Assembly: GCA_002339015.1 (NCBI GenBank)
Contig: DDJC01000062.1
Location: 45,287 to 109,286, forward strand
Source of the DNA: Burkholderiales bacterium UBA1834
GTDB lineage: Bacteria; Pseudomonadota; Gammaproteobacteria; Burkholderiales; Burkholderiaceae_C
Length of the DNA stretch: 64,000 nt
Direction: 5' to 3'
In this document: one piece after another, positions 53,988 through 62,674 of the stretch
Numbering within the stretch: position 1 is the stretch's first letter
Layout: every line of letters starts with the position of its first letter
The notes under the pieces: model-generated
Told to the model about the DNA's origin: nothing
What the model saw: the letters and a program-made list of their open reading frames with translations, nothing else
Databases searched by the model: none
Made by a program: the position numbers and the translations under genes

Positions 53988-55080
53988 GCGTGCAGTGCAT
54001 GGCGCCAGCCGATGGGTGCTCGACCGTGTCGATCCGCAATGGGTTGACTACGTGGCCAGCAACACGATGACGGACATCAACCGGCGCCTGAACCGCTTCA
54101 TCTGGACCTATGAGCTGCAGGCCCAGGTGGTGCGCGTGATCGACGAGGCCCCGGGCGTGAAGACCTTCGAGCTGCGCCCCAACCAGCTGTGGCGCGGCAT
54201 GCAACCCGGGCAGCACATCGAGGTGCTGCTGCCGGTCGATGGCGAGCGCGCCGCGCCGCTGCGGCGCCACTACAGCGCCACCATGCTGCCACGCGGGCGC
54301 CTGAGCATCACCGTCAAGCGCCTGATCGGCGGCCAGGGTTCGAGCTGGATGCACGAGCATCTGCGCCCCGGCGTGCTGCTGCGCCTGGGCGCCGCGCAGG
54401 GCAGCTTCGTGCACCGGGGACAGGCCAAGGTGCTGCACCTGTGCGCCGGTTCGGGCATCACCCCGGCGCATTCGATGATCGAATCCCAACTGAGCGGCCC
54501 CGAAGATCAGCGCTCCGACCAGCAGCTCATCGCGCAGTTCAGCCGCACCGAGGACATCATCTTCAAGGCGGTGCTGCCGCGCTGGCAGCAGGCTGGCGTC
54601 AAGGTCGACACCGTGTTCGGCGGGCAGGCCGGCGCGCGCCTGACGGCCGAAAAGCTGCAGGCCCTGTGCCCCGACGTGCTCGAACGCGATGTCTACCTGT
54701 GCGGCCCCGAAGGCTTCATGGACACCATGATGTCGCACCTGGCATCCCTGGGTGTGGACCTGGCCCGCGTGCACACCGAGCGCTTCACCGCGCCGAGCGC
54801 CTTGGTCAACCCCACTGGAGCCTTCAGCGCCGAAGGCACCGAGGTGGTCTTCAAGCACCTGGGCCAACGCATCACGCTCACGGCGGCCGACCAGGACAAG
54901 ACCCTGCTGCAGGCCGCGCGCGACCATGGCCTGGACCTCGAAGCCGGCTGCTGCCAGGGCATGTGCGGCACCTGCAAGCTCACCGTGCACGAGGGCGAGG
55001 TCAGCGGCAACACGCTGGGACGCGCCGTCTACATGTGCACGGCCTACCCGGCTTCGCGCACCGTGGTGCTGGGCGCTTGA
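53980..55080 (+). CDS. Second ferredoxin-NAD(P)H reductase, desaturase partner
   Basis: 366 residues from ATG 53980, overlapping the desaturase stop. FAD motif RHYSATM, NAD domain LHLCAGSGITPAHSM and YLCGPEGFM, C-terminal [2Fe-2S] domain with CCQGMCGTC and YMCTAYP. The N-terminus carries extra residues (VDYVASNTMTDINRRLNRFIWTYE) compared with the 13015 copy. Forms a translationally coupled electron-transfer pair. Confidence 0.9.
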   Translation: MLERAVHGASRWVLDRVDPQWVDYVASNTMTDINRRLNRFIWTYELQAQVVRVIDEAPGVKTFELRPNQLWRGMQPGQHIEVLLPVDGERAAPLRRHYSATMLPRGRLSITVKRLIGGQGSSWMHEHLRPGVLLRLGAAQGSFVHRGQAKVLHLCAGSGITPAHSMIESQLSGPEDQRSDQQLIAQFSRTEDIIFKAVLPRWQQAGVKVDTVFGGQAGARLTAEKLQALCPDVLERDVYLCGPEGFMDTMMSHLASLGVDLARVHTERFTAPSALVNPTGAFSAEGTEVVFKHLGQRITLTAADQDKTLLQAARDHGLDLEAGCCQGMCGTCKLTVHEGEVSGNTLGRAVYMCTAYPASRTVVLGA

Positions 55081-55090
55081 GCCAGCGTAC

Positions 55091-55120
55091 CGCGGCCCCC
55101 TCTTGAGAGGGTAGGCCGCG
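55091..55120 (+). terminator. Compound hairpin after the second reductase
   Basis: CGCGGCC/GGCCGCG outer arms plus CCCTCT/AGAGGG inner arms with a two-base TA bulge; no T-run, so termination may need a factor. Confidence 0.45.
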
Positions 55121-55183
55121 CCTGTGGCGGACGCGGATTTCATGGCAGAGTGCAGCCACCACAACGAGGCTGCAGGGGATGCC

Positions 55184-58100
55184 ATGGGGCAAGCGGACAC
55201 AGGGATTGGCACACACATCGGGACCGTGGCGCAAACTATGCAAGGGCTGTGCAGGCCAGGCGGTGGCCGGGCGCTCATGCGCTGGGCCGTGGGTGCCTTG
55301 CTGGTCGGTATCAGCACGCTGGCAATGGCTGGCCCTTTGTCCCGCACTGAGGTGCCGGCGTCCCTGAAAGACTGGCTGCCCTGGGCCCTGCACGGCCAGG
55401 AAGCCCTGCTGTGCCCGCCGGCCTACAACGCCGAGGCCGACAAGGCCTGTGTCTGGCCTTCGTCGCTGGCCGTGCAGGCCGATGCCGTCGGCGCGCGCTT
55501 TCGCTACGAGGTTCAACTGTTCGGCCCGCAGGCCCTGGTGGCGCTGCCGGGTGAGCCTGGCCGCTGGCCTGTCGACGTTCGTGGCGATGGCCAGCCACTG
55601 CCCGTGGCCGAACAGGATGGTCGCCCCATGGCCTTGCTGGGGCCGGGCCGCCACGTGATCGAAGGGCGCATCGACTGGTCCGCGCTGCCACCGGATCTGC
55701 GCCTGCCCCAAGGCGTGGGCAGCCTGGCCCTGTCGGTCGGTGGCGTGCCTGTGCAGCGTGCGCCTGACAACGAAGGCCGCGTGTGGCTGCGCCAGGCCCC
55801 CGAGGTCGAGCAGAGCACCGACGCCTACAGCGTGCACACCACGCGCCGCATCGACGACGGGGTGCCCCTGCGCGTGAACACGCACATCGAGATCGCCGTG
55901 TCCGGCAAGGCGCGCGACCTTGTGCTGCCGGTGGCCCTGTTGCCCGGCCTGGTGCCCGAGGCGCTGGAATCGGCCTTGCCTGCGCGGCTGAAGGAGGGTG
56001 GCGCACTCATCGTGCAGGCCCGCCCGGGGCGCTGGCAGATCAAGCTGCGCGCACGCCTGATGTCGCCCGTGCAGGCGCTGACGCTGCCGGCCCAGGCCTC
56101 CGAGGCCGAGGTCTGGTCCTTCGAGGCCCGCAACGATGTGCGTCTGGTCAGCGTCGAAGGCGCACCCTCCGTCGATCCGCGGCAGGTGGCCATGCCCGAT
56201 GACTGGCGCAGCCTGCCGGCCTATCGGCTGGTGCCGGGCGGCACGCTCAAGCTGGTGCAGTCACGCCGCGGCAACCCCGAGCCGCCGCCTGACCGGCTCA
56301 CGCTCCGGCGTGACCTGTGGCTGGATTTCGATGGCCAGGGTTACACGGCGCACGATGTGATCGGCGGCACCTTGTCGCGCTCGTCGCGCCTGGAGATGGC
56401 CGCGCCGGCCGTGCTGGGCCGCGCCTCGGTCGATGGCGATGACCAGCCTGTCACCCGGCTGAAGGAGGGCGGGCCGCAGGGCATCGAGGTGCGGGGCGGC
56501 ACGGCCCGCCTCAGCGCCGACAGCCGCATCGACAGCGCTCAACGCACACTGCCGGCCACGGGCTGGCAGGTGGACATCAACCAGGCCGCGACCCAACTGA
56601 ACCTGCCACCGGGCTGGCGCCTGCTGCACGCCACCGGGGTCGACAACGCCCAGGGTTCATGGCTGTCGCGCTGGACGCTGTGGGACTTCTTCTTCGTGCT
56701 GCTCAGCGCGCTGGCGGCCGGTAAGCTCTTTGGTGTGGCCACCGGCGGTGTGCTGGGCCTGGCGCTGGTGCTGTCCTGGCACATGCCGGGTGCTCCGCAG
56801 AGCCTGTGGCTGGTGCTGCTGGCGCTGCATGCGCTGGGACGCGTGCTGCCGGCCGGCCGGCTGTCGCCCTGGGTGCGCTGGGGCGAGCGCGGTGCGGCGC
56901 TGCTGATCGCCCTGGTGCTGCTGCCCTATGCGGTGGACCAGGCCCGCCTGTCCATCTACCCGTCGCTGGAGCGTCCCTGGCAGACCCAGGGCGATGCCGA
57001 TCCTGTCCGTACCCGCGAGTCGGCCCGTGCAGAAGCGCAAACCAGCGCCGATGCCGATGCCGAGACCGAAGCCGTGATGGCCGAAGCGCCTCCCCCGGCG
57101 CCGGCCCCTTCGCCAACAGGCAGTGACTACGGCGCCAGTGGCATGTCGCGCAAGGCAGCGCCGGCCAGCAGCACCGGCAAGCCCGCTGCACCTCCCCTGG
57201 TGCGGCGTGAAGCCATCGATCCCTCTGCGCGCGTGCAGACGGGGCCGGGGCTGCCGCGCTGGCAATGGAGCAGCCACCGACTGGAGTGGCAGGGGCCAGT
57301 GCAGGCCGGACAGTCTCTTCATCTGGTGCTGCTGCCTCCCTGGGGCACCGTGGTGCTGCGGCTGCTCAGCCTGGGGCTGATGGCCTGGGCCCTGTGGCGC
57401 ATGGCGGGGCGTGGTGCAAAGCCGGGCGCCGGCTGGTCGTGGCCACCCGCCCGCAAGGAGGCATCGACGCTATCGTCAGAGGTGGTGGGCGGCGGTGCGG
57501 CGGCGGTCTCTGTGCTGCTGCTGTCTTGCGGCATGGCTGCGGCCATGGCGATGAGCTTCACGCCGGCATCTGCCTGGGCCGCATCGCCGGCAGCCAGGCC
57601 TGTGGCGCCGGCCACCGTGCCGGCTGAAGACGCTGACACCGTTGCCAATGATGCCCAGGTCGGGCCGACAACCCCCTCGGCCGGCGTCCTTGACGCGTTG
57701 CGTGACCGCCTCACCGCCGCGCCCGACTGCATGCCCCGCTGCGCCGACATCGCCCGCCTGCTGGTGGTCGCGCAAGGCGCGCGCATCCAGCTGCGGCTGG
57801 AGGTGCACGCCCTGGCCGACGTGGCCGTGCCCTTGCCGGGGCAGGGCGGCGCATGGCGGCCATCGCAGATCACCGTGGATGGCCGCCCGGCCACCACCCG
57901 CCGCGATGGCACTGGCACCCTGTGGGTGGCCTTGCCGCGTGGCGTGCACCAGGTCGCGCTGGAGGGCGATGCTGGCCAAGCCTCCAGCGTGGACATCGCC
58001 CTGCCGCTGCCCGTGCGCGAGGTGCGGTCTCAGGCCGAGGGATGGACGCTGTCCGGCCTGGACAGCCGCGGCCAGGCCAGCGGTGCGCTGAGCTTGTCGC

Positions 58101-59554
58101 GCGCCCAGGCAGCTTCGGCCAGCCCGGATGGCGGCACCCAGCGTGATGCCCTGCCGCCGTTCGTGCGCGTGCACCGAACCGTGCACCTGGGCCTGCGCTG
58201 GACAATCGAGACCCGCATCGAGCGGGTGGCCCCCAGCCTGGCGCCGGTGCGGGTGCGCGTGCGCCTGGCACCCGGGGAATCCGTCAACGATGAGGCCGTG
58301 CAGGTGGAGCAGGGCGTGGCCACGGTGATGCTGGGCGCGGGCGAATCGGCCGGGTTCAGCAGCACCCTGGCGGTGGGGCCGCGCCTGGTGCTGGACAGCA
58401 CGCGCGAGCCGAACCAGATCGAGGTCTGGACACTGGATGCCTCCACGCAGTGGCACACGGAGCTGTCGGGCATTGCGCCCGTGGTGCACCAGACCGAGGG
58501 CCGCTGGCTGCCCACCTGGCAGCCCTGGCCGGGCGAGCAGGTCGTGATCCAGGTCAGCCGCCCCGCCGGTGTGGCCGGCCAGACCTTCACCATCGACCAG
58601 GTACGCACCGATGTCACACCGGGGGCGCGCGCCACCGATGTGTCTGCCCAGATGCGCCTGCGTTCCAGCCAGGGCGGCAATCACCGCATCGAACTGCCGC
58701 AAGGCGCGGAGTTGCTGGGCGTATGGGTGAACGGGCAGCAGTTGCCCGTGCAACTGGCCCAGGGCGTGCTGATGGTGCCGGTCACGCCGGGGGCGCATGA
58801 ACTGCGTCTGGACTGGCGCGAGGCGCGTGGCATGGGCCCCCGCTTCCTCAGCTCGCGCCTGAACCTGGGCGCTGCCGGTGTGAACGACAGCGTCAGCATC
58901 CACGTGCCGCAGGACCGTGTCGTGCTGGCCGTGGGCGGCCCGGCGGTGGGGCCGGCCGTGCTGTTCTGGGGGGTGCTGCTGGTGATCGTGGTGGTGGGCA
59001 TCGCGCTGGGCCGATGGAGGGGCTCACCCCTGGGTGCTGTCGCCTGGGTGCTGCTGGGCCTGGGCGTGGCGCAGATGTCGCTGGCCGGGCTGGCCGTGGT
59101 GGTCGGCTGGTTCCTGGTGCTGGAGGCCCGTGGCCGCTGGGGCCCGCAACTGGGGCCGCGCAGCTTCAAGGCCACGCAGGTGCTGCTGGCGCTGTGGGGG
59201 CTGATGGCGGCCGGCATCCTGCTGGAAACCGTGCGCGTGGGCCTGCTGGGCTACCCTGACCTGATGGTGCTGGGCAATGGCTCGGACGCGTCGCACCTGC
59301 GCTGGTATGCCGACCGCTTCGCGCAGTCCACGGCCGCGGCCTGGGTGGTGTCCATGCCGGTGCTGCTGTACCGCGTGCTGATGCTGTTGTGGGCGCTGTG
59401 GCTGGCCGCCTCGATGCTGCGCTGGATCCGCTGGGGCTGGGAGCGTTTCAGTGCCGGGGGCTACTGGCCGGAGAAGAAGGGCAAACCGGTCGAGGAGGGG
59501 GTGCCGCCACCGCATGGCCGTGTGGAGGACGACTTTCCCGATGACGCCTCCTGA
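55184..59554 (+). CDS. Giant membrane-anchored envelope protein with duplicated domain
   Basis: 1,456 residues from ATG 55184 (AGGGG 7 bases upstream); the hydrophobic export segment MRWAVGALLVGISTLAMAG begins at residue 32, and an ATG at 55277 is a possible shorter start. Two halves share a plan: the first opens with SLKDWLPWALHGQEALLCPP and RFRYEVQLFGPQALVALPG, the second with LDALRDRLTAAPDCMPRC and RIQLRLEVHALADVAVPLPG, each with a Cys-bracketed segment, beta-rich body and membrane helices (about 505-590 and 765-800). A third helical bundle (about 1260-1430, VLFWGVLLVIVVVGIALG, VLLALWGLMAAGILLETV) closes the protein. Family not recognised; probably a periplasm-spanning envelope factor. Confidence 0.75.
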   Translation: MGQADTGIGTHIGTVAQTMQGLCRPGGGRALMRWAVGALLVGISTLAMAGPLSRTEVPASLKDWLPWALHGQEALLCPPAYNAEADKACVWPSSLAVQADAVGARFRYEVQLFGPQALVALPGEPGRWPVDVRGDGQPLPVAEQDGRPMALLGPGRHVIEGRIDWSALPPDLRLPQGVGSLALSVGGVPVQRAPDNEGRVWLRQAPEVEQSTDAYSVHTTRRIDDGVPLRVNTHIEIAVSGKARDLVLPVALLPGLVPEALESALPARLKEGGALIVQARPGRWQIKLRARLMSPVQALTLPAQASEAEVWSFEARNDVRLVSVEGAPSVDPRQVAMPDDWRSLPAYRLVPGGTLKLVQSRRGNPEPPPDRLTLRRDLWLDFDGQGYTAHDVIGGTLSRSSRLEMAAPAVLGRASVDGDDQPVTRLKEGGPQGIEVRGGTARLSADSRIDSAQRTLPATGWQVDINQAATQLNLPPGWRLLHATGVDNAQGSWLSRWTLWDFFFVLLSALAAGKLFGVATGGVLGLALVLSWHMPGAPQSLWLVLLALHALGRVLPAGRLSPWVRWGERGAALLIALVLLPYAVDQARLSIYPSLERPWQTQGDADPVRTRESARAEAQTSADADAETEAVMAEAPPPAPAPSPTGSDYGASGMSRKAAPASSTGKPAAPPLVRREAIDPSARVQTGPGLPRWQWSSHRLEWQGPVQAGQSLHLVLLPPWGTVVLRLLSLGLMAWALWRMAGRGAKPGAGWSWPPARKEASTLSSEVVGGGAAAVSVLLLSCGMAAAMAMSFTPASAWAASPAARPVAPATVPAEDADTVANDAQVGPTTPSAGVLDALRDRLTAAPDCMPRCADIARLLVVAQGARIQLRLEVHALADVAVPLPGQGGAWRPSQITVDGRPATTRRDGTGTLWVALPRGVHQVALEGDAGQASSVDIALPLPVREVRSQAEGWTLSGLDSRGQASGALSLSRAQAASASPDGGTQRDALPPFVRVHRTVHLGLRWTIETRIERVAPSLAPVRVRVRLAPGESVNDEAVQVEQGVATVMLGAGESAGFSSTLAVGPRLVLDSTREPNQIEVWTLDASTQWHTELSGIAPVVHQTEGRWLPTWQPWPGEQVVIQVSRPAGVAGQTFTIDQVRTDVTPGARATDVSAQMRLRSSQGGNHRIELPQGAELLGVWVNGQQLPVQLAQGVLMVPVTPGAHELRLDWREARGMGPRFLSSRLNLGAAGVNDSVSIHVPQDRVVLAVGGPAVGPAVLFWGVLLVIVVVGIALGRWRGSPLGAVAWVLLGLGVAQMSLAGLAVVVGWFLVLEARGRWGPQLGPRSFKATQVLLALWGLMAAGILLETVRVGLLGYPDLMVLGNGSDASHLRWYADRFAQSTAAAWVVSMPVLLYRVLMLLWALWLAASMLRWIRWGWERFSAGGYWPEKKGKPVEEGVPPPHGRVEDDFPDDAS

Positions 59555-59620
59555 GCGCGCCGCAGGGGTTTGCCGCGTGCACAGGCAGGCCTCAGGCGCG
59601 TCCCAGGTGACAATGCCCGC

Positions 59621-60082
59621 ATGGACAGCACACTGACCTGGGATCTGCCCGCCCCTTTCACCATCGACGTGACGGTGGGTGACGCGCACATCGACATGAT
59701 GCGCCACACCAACAACGTCGTGTACCTGACGTGGCTGGAGGATGTGGCCTGGGCTCACTCCGTGCAACTGGGCCTGGGCCCGGCCGATTACGAGGCCCAT
59801 GCCCATGGCCTGGTCGTGCATGAGCACCGACTGCGCTACGAGGCCGCCACGCGCTTTGGCGAGCAACTGCGCCTGGGCACCTGGATCACCCACGTTGATC
59901 GGCTGACGCTGCACCGCCGCTTCCAGTTCGTGCGGGTGGCCGATGGCAAGACCGTGTTCCGCGCCGAGACACGCTACGTCTGCGTGGACATCGCCGAGGG
60001 GCGCGTGCGGCGCATGCCTGGCACCTTCCTGGACACCTACACCCCGGCGCTCACCCCGGTCCCCGTCAACGCGCAGTTCTGA
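59621..60082 (+). CDS. Acyl-CoA thioesterase, hotdog fold
   Basis: 153 residues. 4HBT-like pattern: VTVGDAHIDMMRHTNNVVYLTWLEDVAWAHS with the conserved HxNxxxY/W segment, and LRLGTWITHVDRLTLHRRFQFVRVADGKTVFRAETRYVCVDIAEGRVRRMP. Cytoplasmic hydrolysis of acyl-CoA; follows the giant envelope protein in the same direction but with no coupling. Confidence 0.88.
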   Translation: MDSTLTWDLPAPFTIDVTVGDAHIDMMRHTNNVVYLTWLEDVAWAHSVQLGLGPADYEAHAHGLVVHEHRLRYEAATRFGEQLRLGTWITHVDRLTLHRRFQFVRVADGKTVFRAETRYVCVDIAEGRVRRMPGTFLDTYTPALTPVPVNAQF

Positions 60083-60136
60083 GGGGGCTGACGGCGACGC
60101 GCATCGGTGCTGTCCGCGACATCGCCGCATCGTCAA

Positions 60137-60160
60137 GCGGGGCCACCCGTGGCGCCCCGC
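60137..60160 (+). terminator. Hairpin after the thioesterase
   Basis: GCGGGGC/GCCCCGC arms around a short imperfect centre, about 55 bases after the stop; no T-run follows. Confidence 0.35.
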
Positions 60161-60253
60161 GGATCGGTGTCAGGTTAGTCCTGATGGGCCGCGTGAAATG
60201 GTGGATGGATACTCCGGGCGCACCAGCCGATGAACAACCGGAGACGACGCTCC

Positions 60254-61597
60254 ATGACCCGTTCCGCCTCGACCGCATTGCTGCCCACCACCCTGGGCCT
60301 GGCCGCCCTGATGGCCGCTTCGGGGGCCATGGCCGCCGCCACGCCCTGGACGCCCAACACCACCGGCAACGTTGGCCCTGCGCCCACGGCCTTCATGAAG
60401 TGGGAGTCCATCGAGATGCCGGCCTCCACTGGCGCGAGCTGCGGCAACGGTACGCCCTACCGCTTCTTCGTCAACCGCTCCACCAACGCGGCCAACAAGA
60501 ACAAGACCGTGGTGATGTTCGAGGGCGGTGGCGCCTGCTGGGGCCAGAACTCCTGCCAGATGAAGGACGGCGTGCTGGGCGCCACCAACTACAACGGTGT
60601 CGCGGCCAATTACATGAGCGGCGGCGGTCTGGCCCTGTTCGGCTGGATCACGCCCTTCACGGCCCGCGTGCATCCGCTGCAGAAGGTGCAGACGCAGAGC
60701 TGGAACATCATCTACGTGCCCTACTGCACGGGCGACGTGCACACCGGCAACAAGATCAACCTGTACGGCGATGCCGACCCGGCCAAGCCCATCACCTACC
60801 ACCACAAGGGCTTCAAGAACGGCGAGGCCCTGGCCAACTGGATGGGCCGCTACATGGCCAGGCCTGACCATCTGCTGGTGACGGGCTTCTCGGCCGGTGG
60901 TGCCGGCTCCACCGGCATCTATGGCCTGCTGCGCCTGGCCGTGCAGCCCAAGAAGTCGGCGCTGCTGGCCGATTCCGGCCCCCTGTTCCAGGTCAACCGC
61001 ACCGATTCGCCCGAACAGTCTCCGTCCGTGCACCTGCACAACAAGATCCGCGAGACCTGGGGCCTGGACGGTGACGACGGCCTGGCCAGCAAGATGATCG
61101 CCACATACCCGAACGCCGGCACAGTGGACAACCTGGGCAGCCTGACCACGGGCCTGGCCAAGGTCTTCCCGCAGGACCGCTTCGGCTACGCCGTGTTCCA
61201 GGCCGATGCGATCTACTCGTCGTTCTCGTACACCAAGTTCTATCCCGAGATCGAGGCCGCACCGGTCGGCGCCAAACGTGATGCGCTGCTCAACGCCAAG
61301 TGGACCAAGGAAGTGGCCACCTGGGTGGACGCGATGAAGCCGCATGCCAACATCGGCTACTACGTGCCCTATGGCCGTGATTTCCTGAAGGCGCACACCC
61401 TGACCACGGCCACCTTCAGCGGTACGGCCATCAAGGAAGCCGGCCTCAAGGACGTGGGCGCGTTCACCGACAACCTGCTGGACAGCGCCAAGCCGCTGAT
61501 GCGCGCCTACGAGACCCAGCGCACGGTGCAGAACTCCAACGGCATCGCGCTGTTCAGCACGATCAGCAACGCGTTCTACGCGCTGCTGGGTCTGTGA
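60254..61597 (+). CDS. Secreted pectinacetylesterase/Notum-family esterase
   Basis: 447 residues from ATG 60254 (GGAG lies 10 bases upstream; ATG 60230 is in frame). Signal peptide ends at AMAAAT. Alpha/beta-hydrolase with VVMFEGGGACWGQNSC (oxyanion loop), nucleophile Ser in LVTGFSAGGAGSTG (about residue 213) and a distal HANIGYYVPYGRDFL containing a candidate catalytic His. The family deacetylates pectin or acylated proteins/lipids. Paired Cys suggest extracellular disulfides. Substrate not inferable. Confidence 0.87.
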   Translation: MTRSASTALLPTTLGLAALMAASGAMAAATPWTPNTTGNVGPAPTAFMKWESIEMPASTGASCGNGTPYRFFVNRSTNAANKNKTVVMFEGGGACWGQNSCQMKDGVLGATNYNGVAANYMSGGGLALFGWITPFTARVHPLQKVQTQSWNIIYVPYCTGDVHTGNKINLYGDADPAKPITYHHKGFKNGEALANWMGRYMARPDHLLVTGFSAGGAGSTGIYGLLRLAVQPKKSALLADSGPLFQVNRTDSPEQSPSVHLHNKIRETWGLDGDDGLASKMIATYPNAGTVDNLGSLTTGLAKVFPQDRFGYAVFQADAIYSSFSYTKFYPEIEAAPVGAKRDALLNAKWTKEVATWVDAMKPHANIGYYVPYGRDFLKAHTLTTATFSGTAIKEAGLKDVGAFTDNLLDSAKPLMRAYETQRTVQNSNGIALFSTISNAFYALLGL

Positions 61598-61708
61598 TCG
61601 GTGGGCGGGGGCAGGCCCTCTGGCCCCTTTTAGGGGGGTAGAGCCGCCATGCCGGTGGGTCTATAGTGCGGGCGATCGATCATCTGCCTTTGTGCACCGG
61701 AGTTGTCT

Positions 61709-62182
61709 ATGCCCGCCTTGCCTGCTGTCCTGCCTTGTGCCATCCGCTGCGCCCTGGTGATTGCCGCTGTAGCGGGACTGGGGGCATGCGCCAGTACGGG
61801 GCCACAATCATCTTCGGCGCGGCCCGTGCTCTATCCCAACGATGCATTCAATCGCATGGGCTCGCAGGCGGCCCAGGCCCAGGTCCAGGCCTGTGAAGAC
61901 AAGGCCCTCGACGCAGGTCTGACGCCGCGTGTCGAGGACAACGCCGTGGGCCGCGGTGCCGTGCGGGGCGCGGCCGTGGGGGGCACGCTGGGGGCCGTGG
62001 CAGGCATCTTCAATGGCGGCATCGGGCGCGTGGCCGAGAACGCCGCCAAGGGGGCGGTGGCCGGCGGCGCCACGGGCGCGGTCAGCGAGTCGTTCAACAA
62101 CGACAAGCCCAACCCCATCTACCGCAACTTCGTGTCGCGCTGCGTACAGGAGCGCGGCCTGGAAGTGATCGGCTGGAACTGA
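61709..62182 (+). CDS. Glycine-zipper outer-membrane lipoprotein
   Basis: 157 residues from ATG 61709 (CGGAG, 6-base spacing). Lipobox LGAC at about residue 26. A Gly/Ala-rich segment (GRGAVRGAAVGGTLGAVAGIFNGGIG … AAKGAVAGGATGAV) with GxxxG spacing forms a glycine zipper that packs in membranes, as in SlyB/PcP-like lipoproteins. C-terminal Cys in VSRCVQERGLEV may pair with Cys in QVQACEDKAL. Envelope role; exact function unknown. Confidence 0.82.
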   Translation: MPALPAVLPCAIRCALVIAAVAGLGACASTGPQSSSARPVLYPNDAFNRMGSQAAQAQVQACEDKALDAGLTPRVEDNAVGRGAVRGAAVGGTLGAVAGIFNGGIGRVAENAAKGAVAGGATGAVSESFNNDKPNPIYRNFVSRCVQERGLEVIGWN

Positions 62183-62222
62183 GCGGCTGGCACCGAGCAG
62201 GCTTGATGAGCCCGCAGGCCAT

Positions 62223-62555
62223 TCACTCCGCTTCAGGAATGGCCACGCAGTTGAAGCGCACTTCGAACTTGGGCTCGATCGGCTTGCCGGGGGCGGGGCG
62301 GTCCTCGCTGGTGTCCTGAACCTTCAGGCCTTTGTTGAGCGAGGCACAGTAGTGGTCAGCCTCGCGCAGTGCATCGGCCTTGGCCTGGGCAAAGCCCGGT
62401 TCATGCGGTGCCACGGGGCGCGAGACAACGAAGGTCTCCTGGCTGTCGAGCTGGGCTGTGGGCGGCTGGGCCTTTTCAGGGGCGGGTGGTGCGCCAGCGG
62501 CGCAGGCCCCCAGCAGCAAGGCGCTGGCCAGGGCGGTCAAGACACGCTTCTTCAT
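62223..62555 (-). CDS. Small lipoprotein
   Basis: 110 residues from ATG 62555; lipobox LLGAC at about residue 15-18, then a Pro/Ala linker. A Cys pair (YCASLN and RFNCVAI) lies in the folded part (FAQAKADALREADHYCASLNKGLKVQDTSED). Converges on the glycine-zipper gene. No motif beyond lipidation recognised. Confidence 0.7.
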   Translation of the reverse strand: MKKRVLTALASALLLGACAAGAPPAPEKAQPPTAQLDSQETFVVSRPVAPHEPGFAQAKADALREADHYCASLNKGLKVQDTSEDRPAPGKPIEPKFEVRFNCVAIPEAE

Positions 62556-62674
62556 TGAATGATCCAGCCCGGCAGGGTGTGGCCCTTCGGGGGTTGTGAA
62601 CACCCGAACCATCTTAGCGATGCGCCCGCCATGCCGCTTTGACCCGCCAGGCAGCAGGGTTCCCCGCGAACGGC

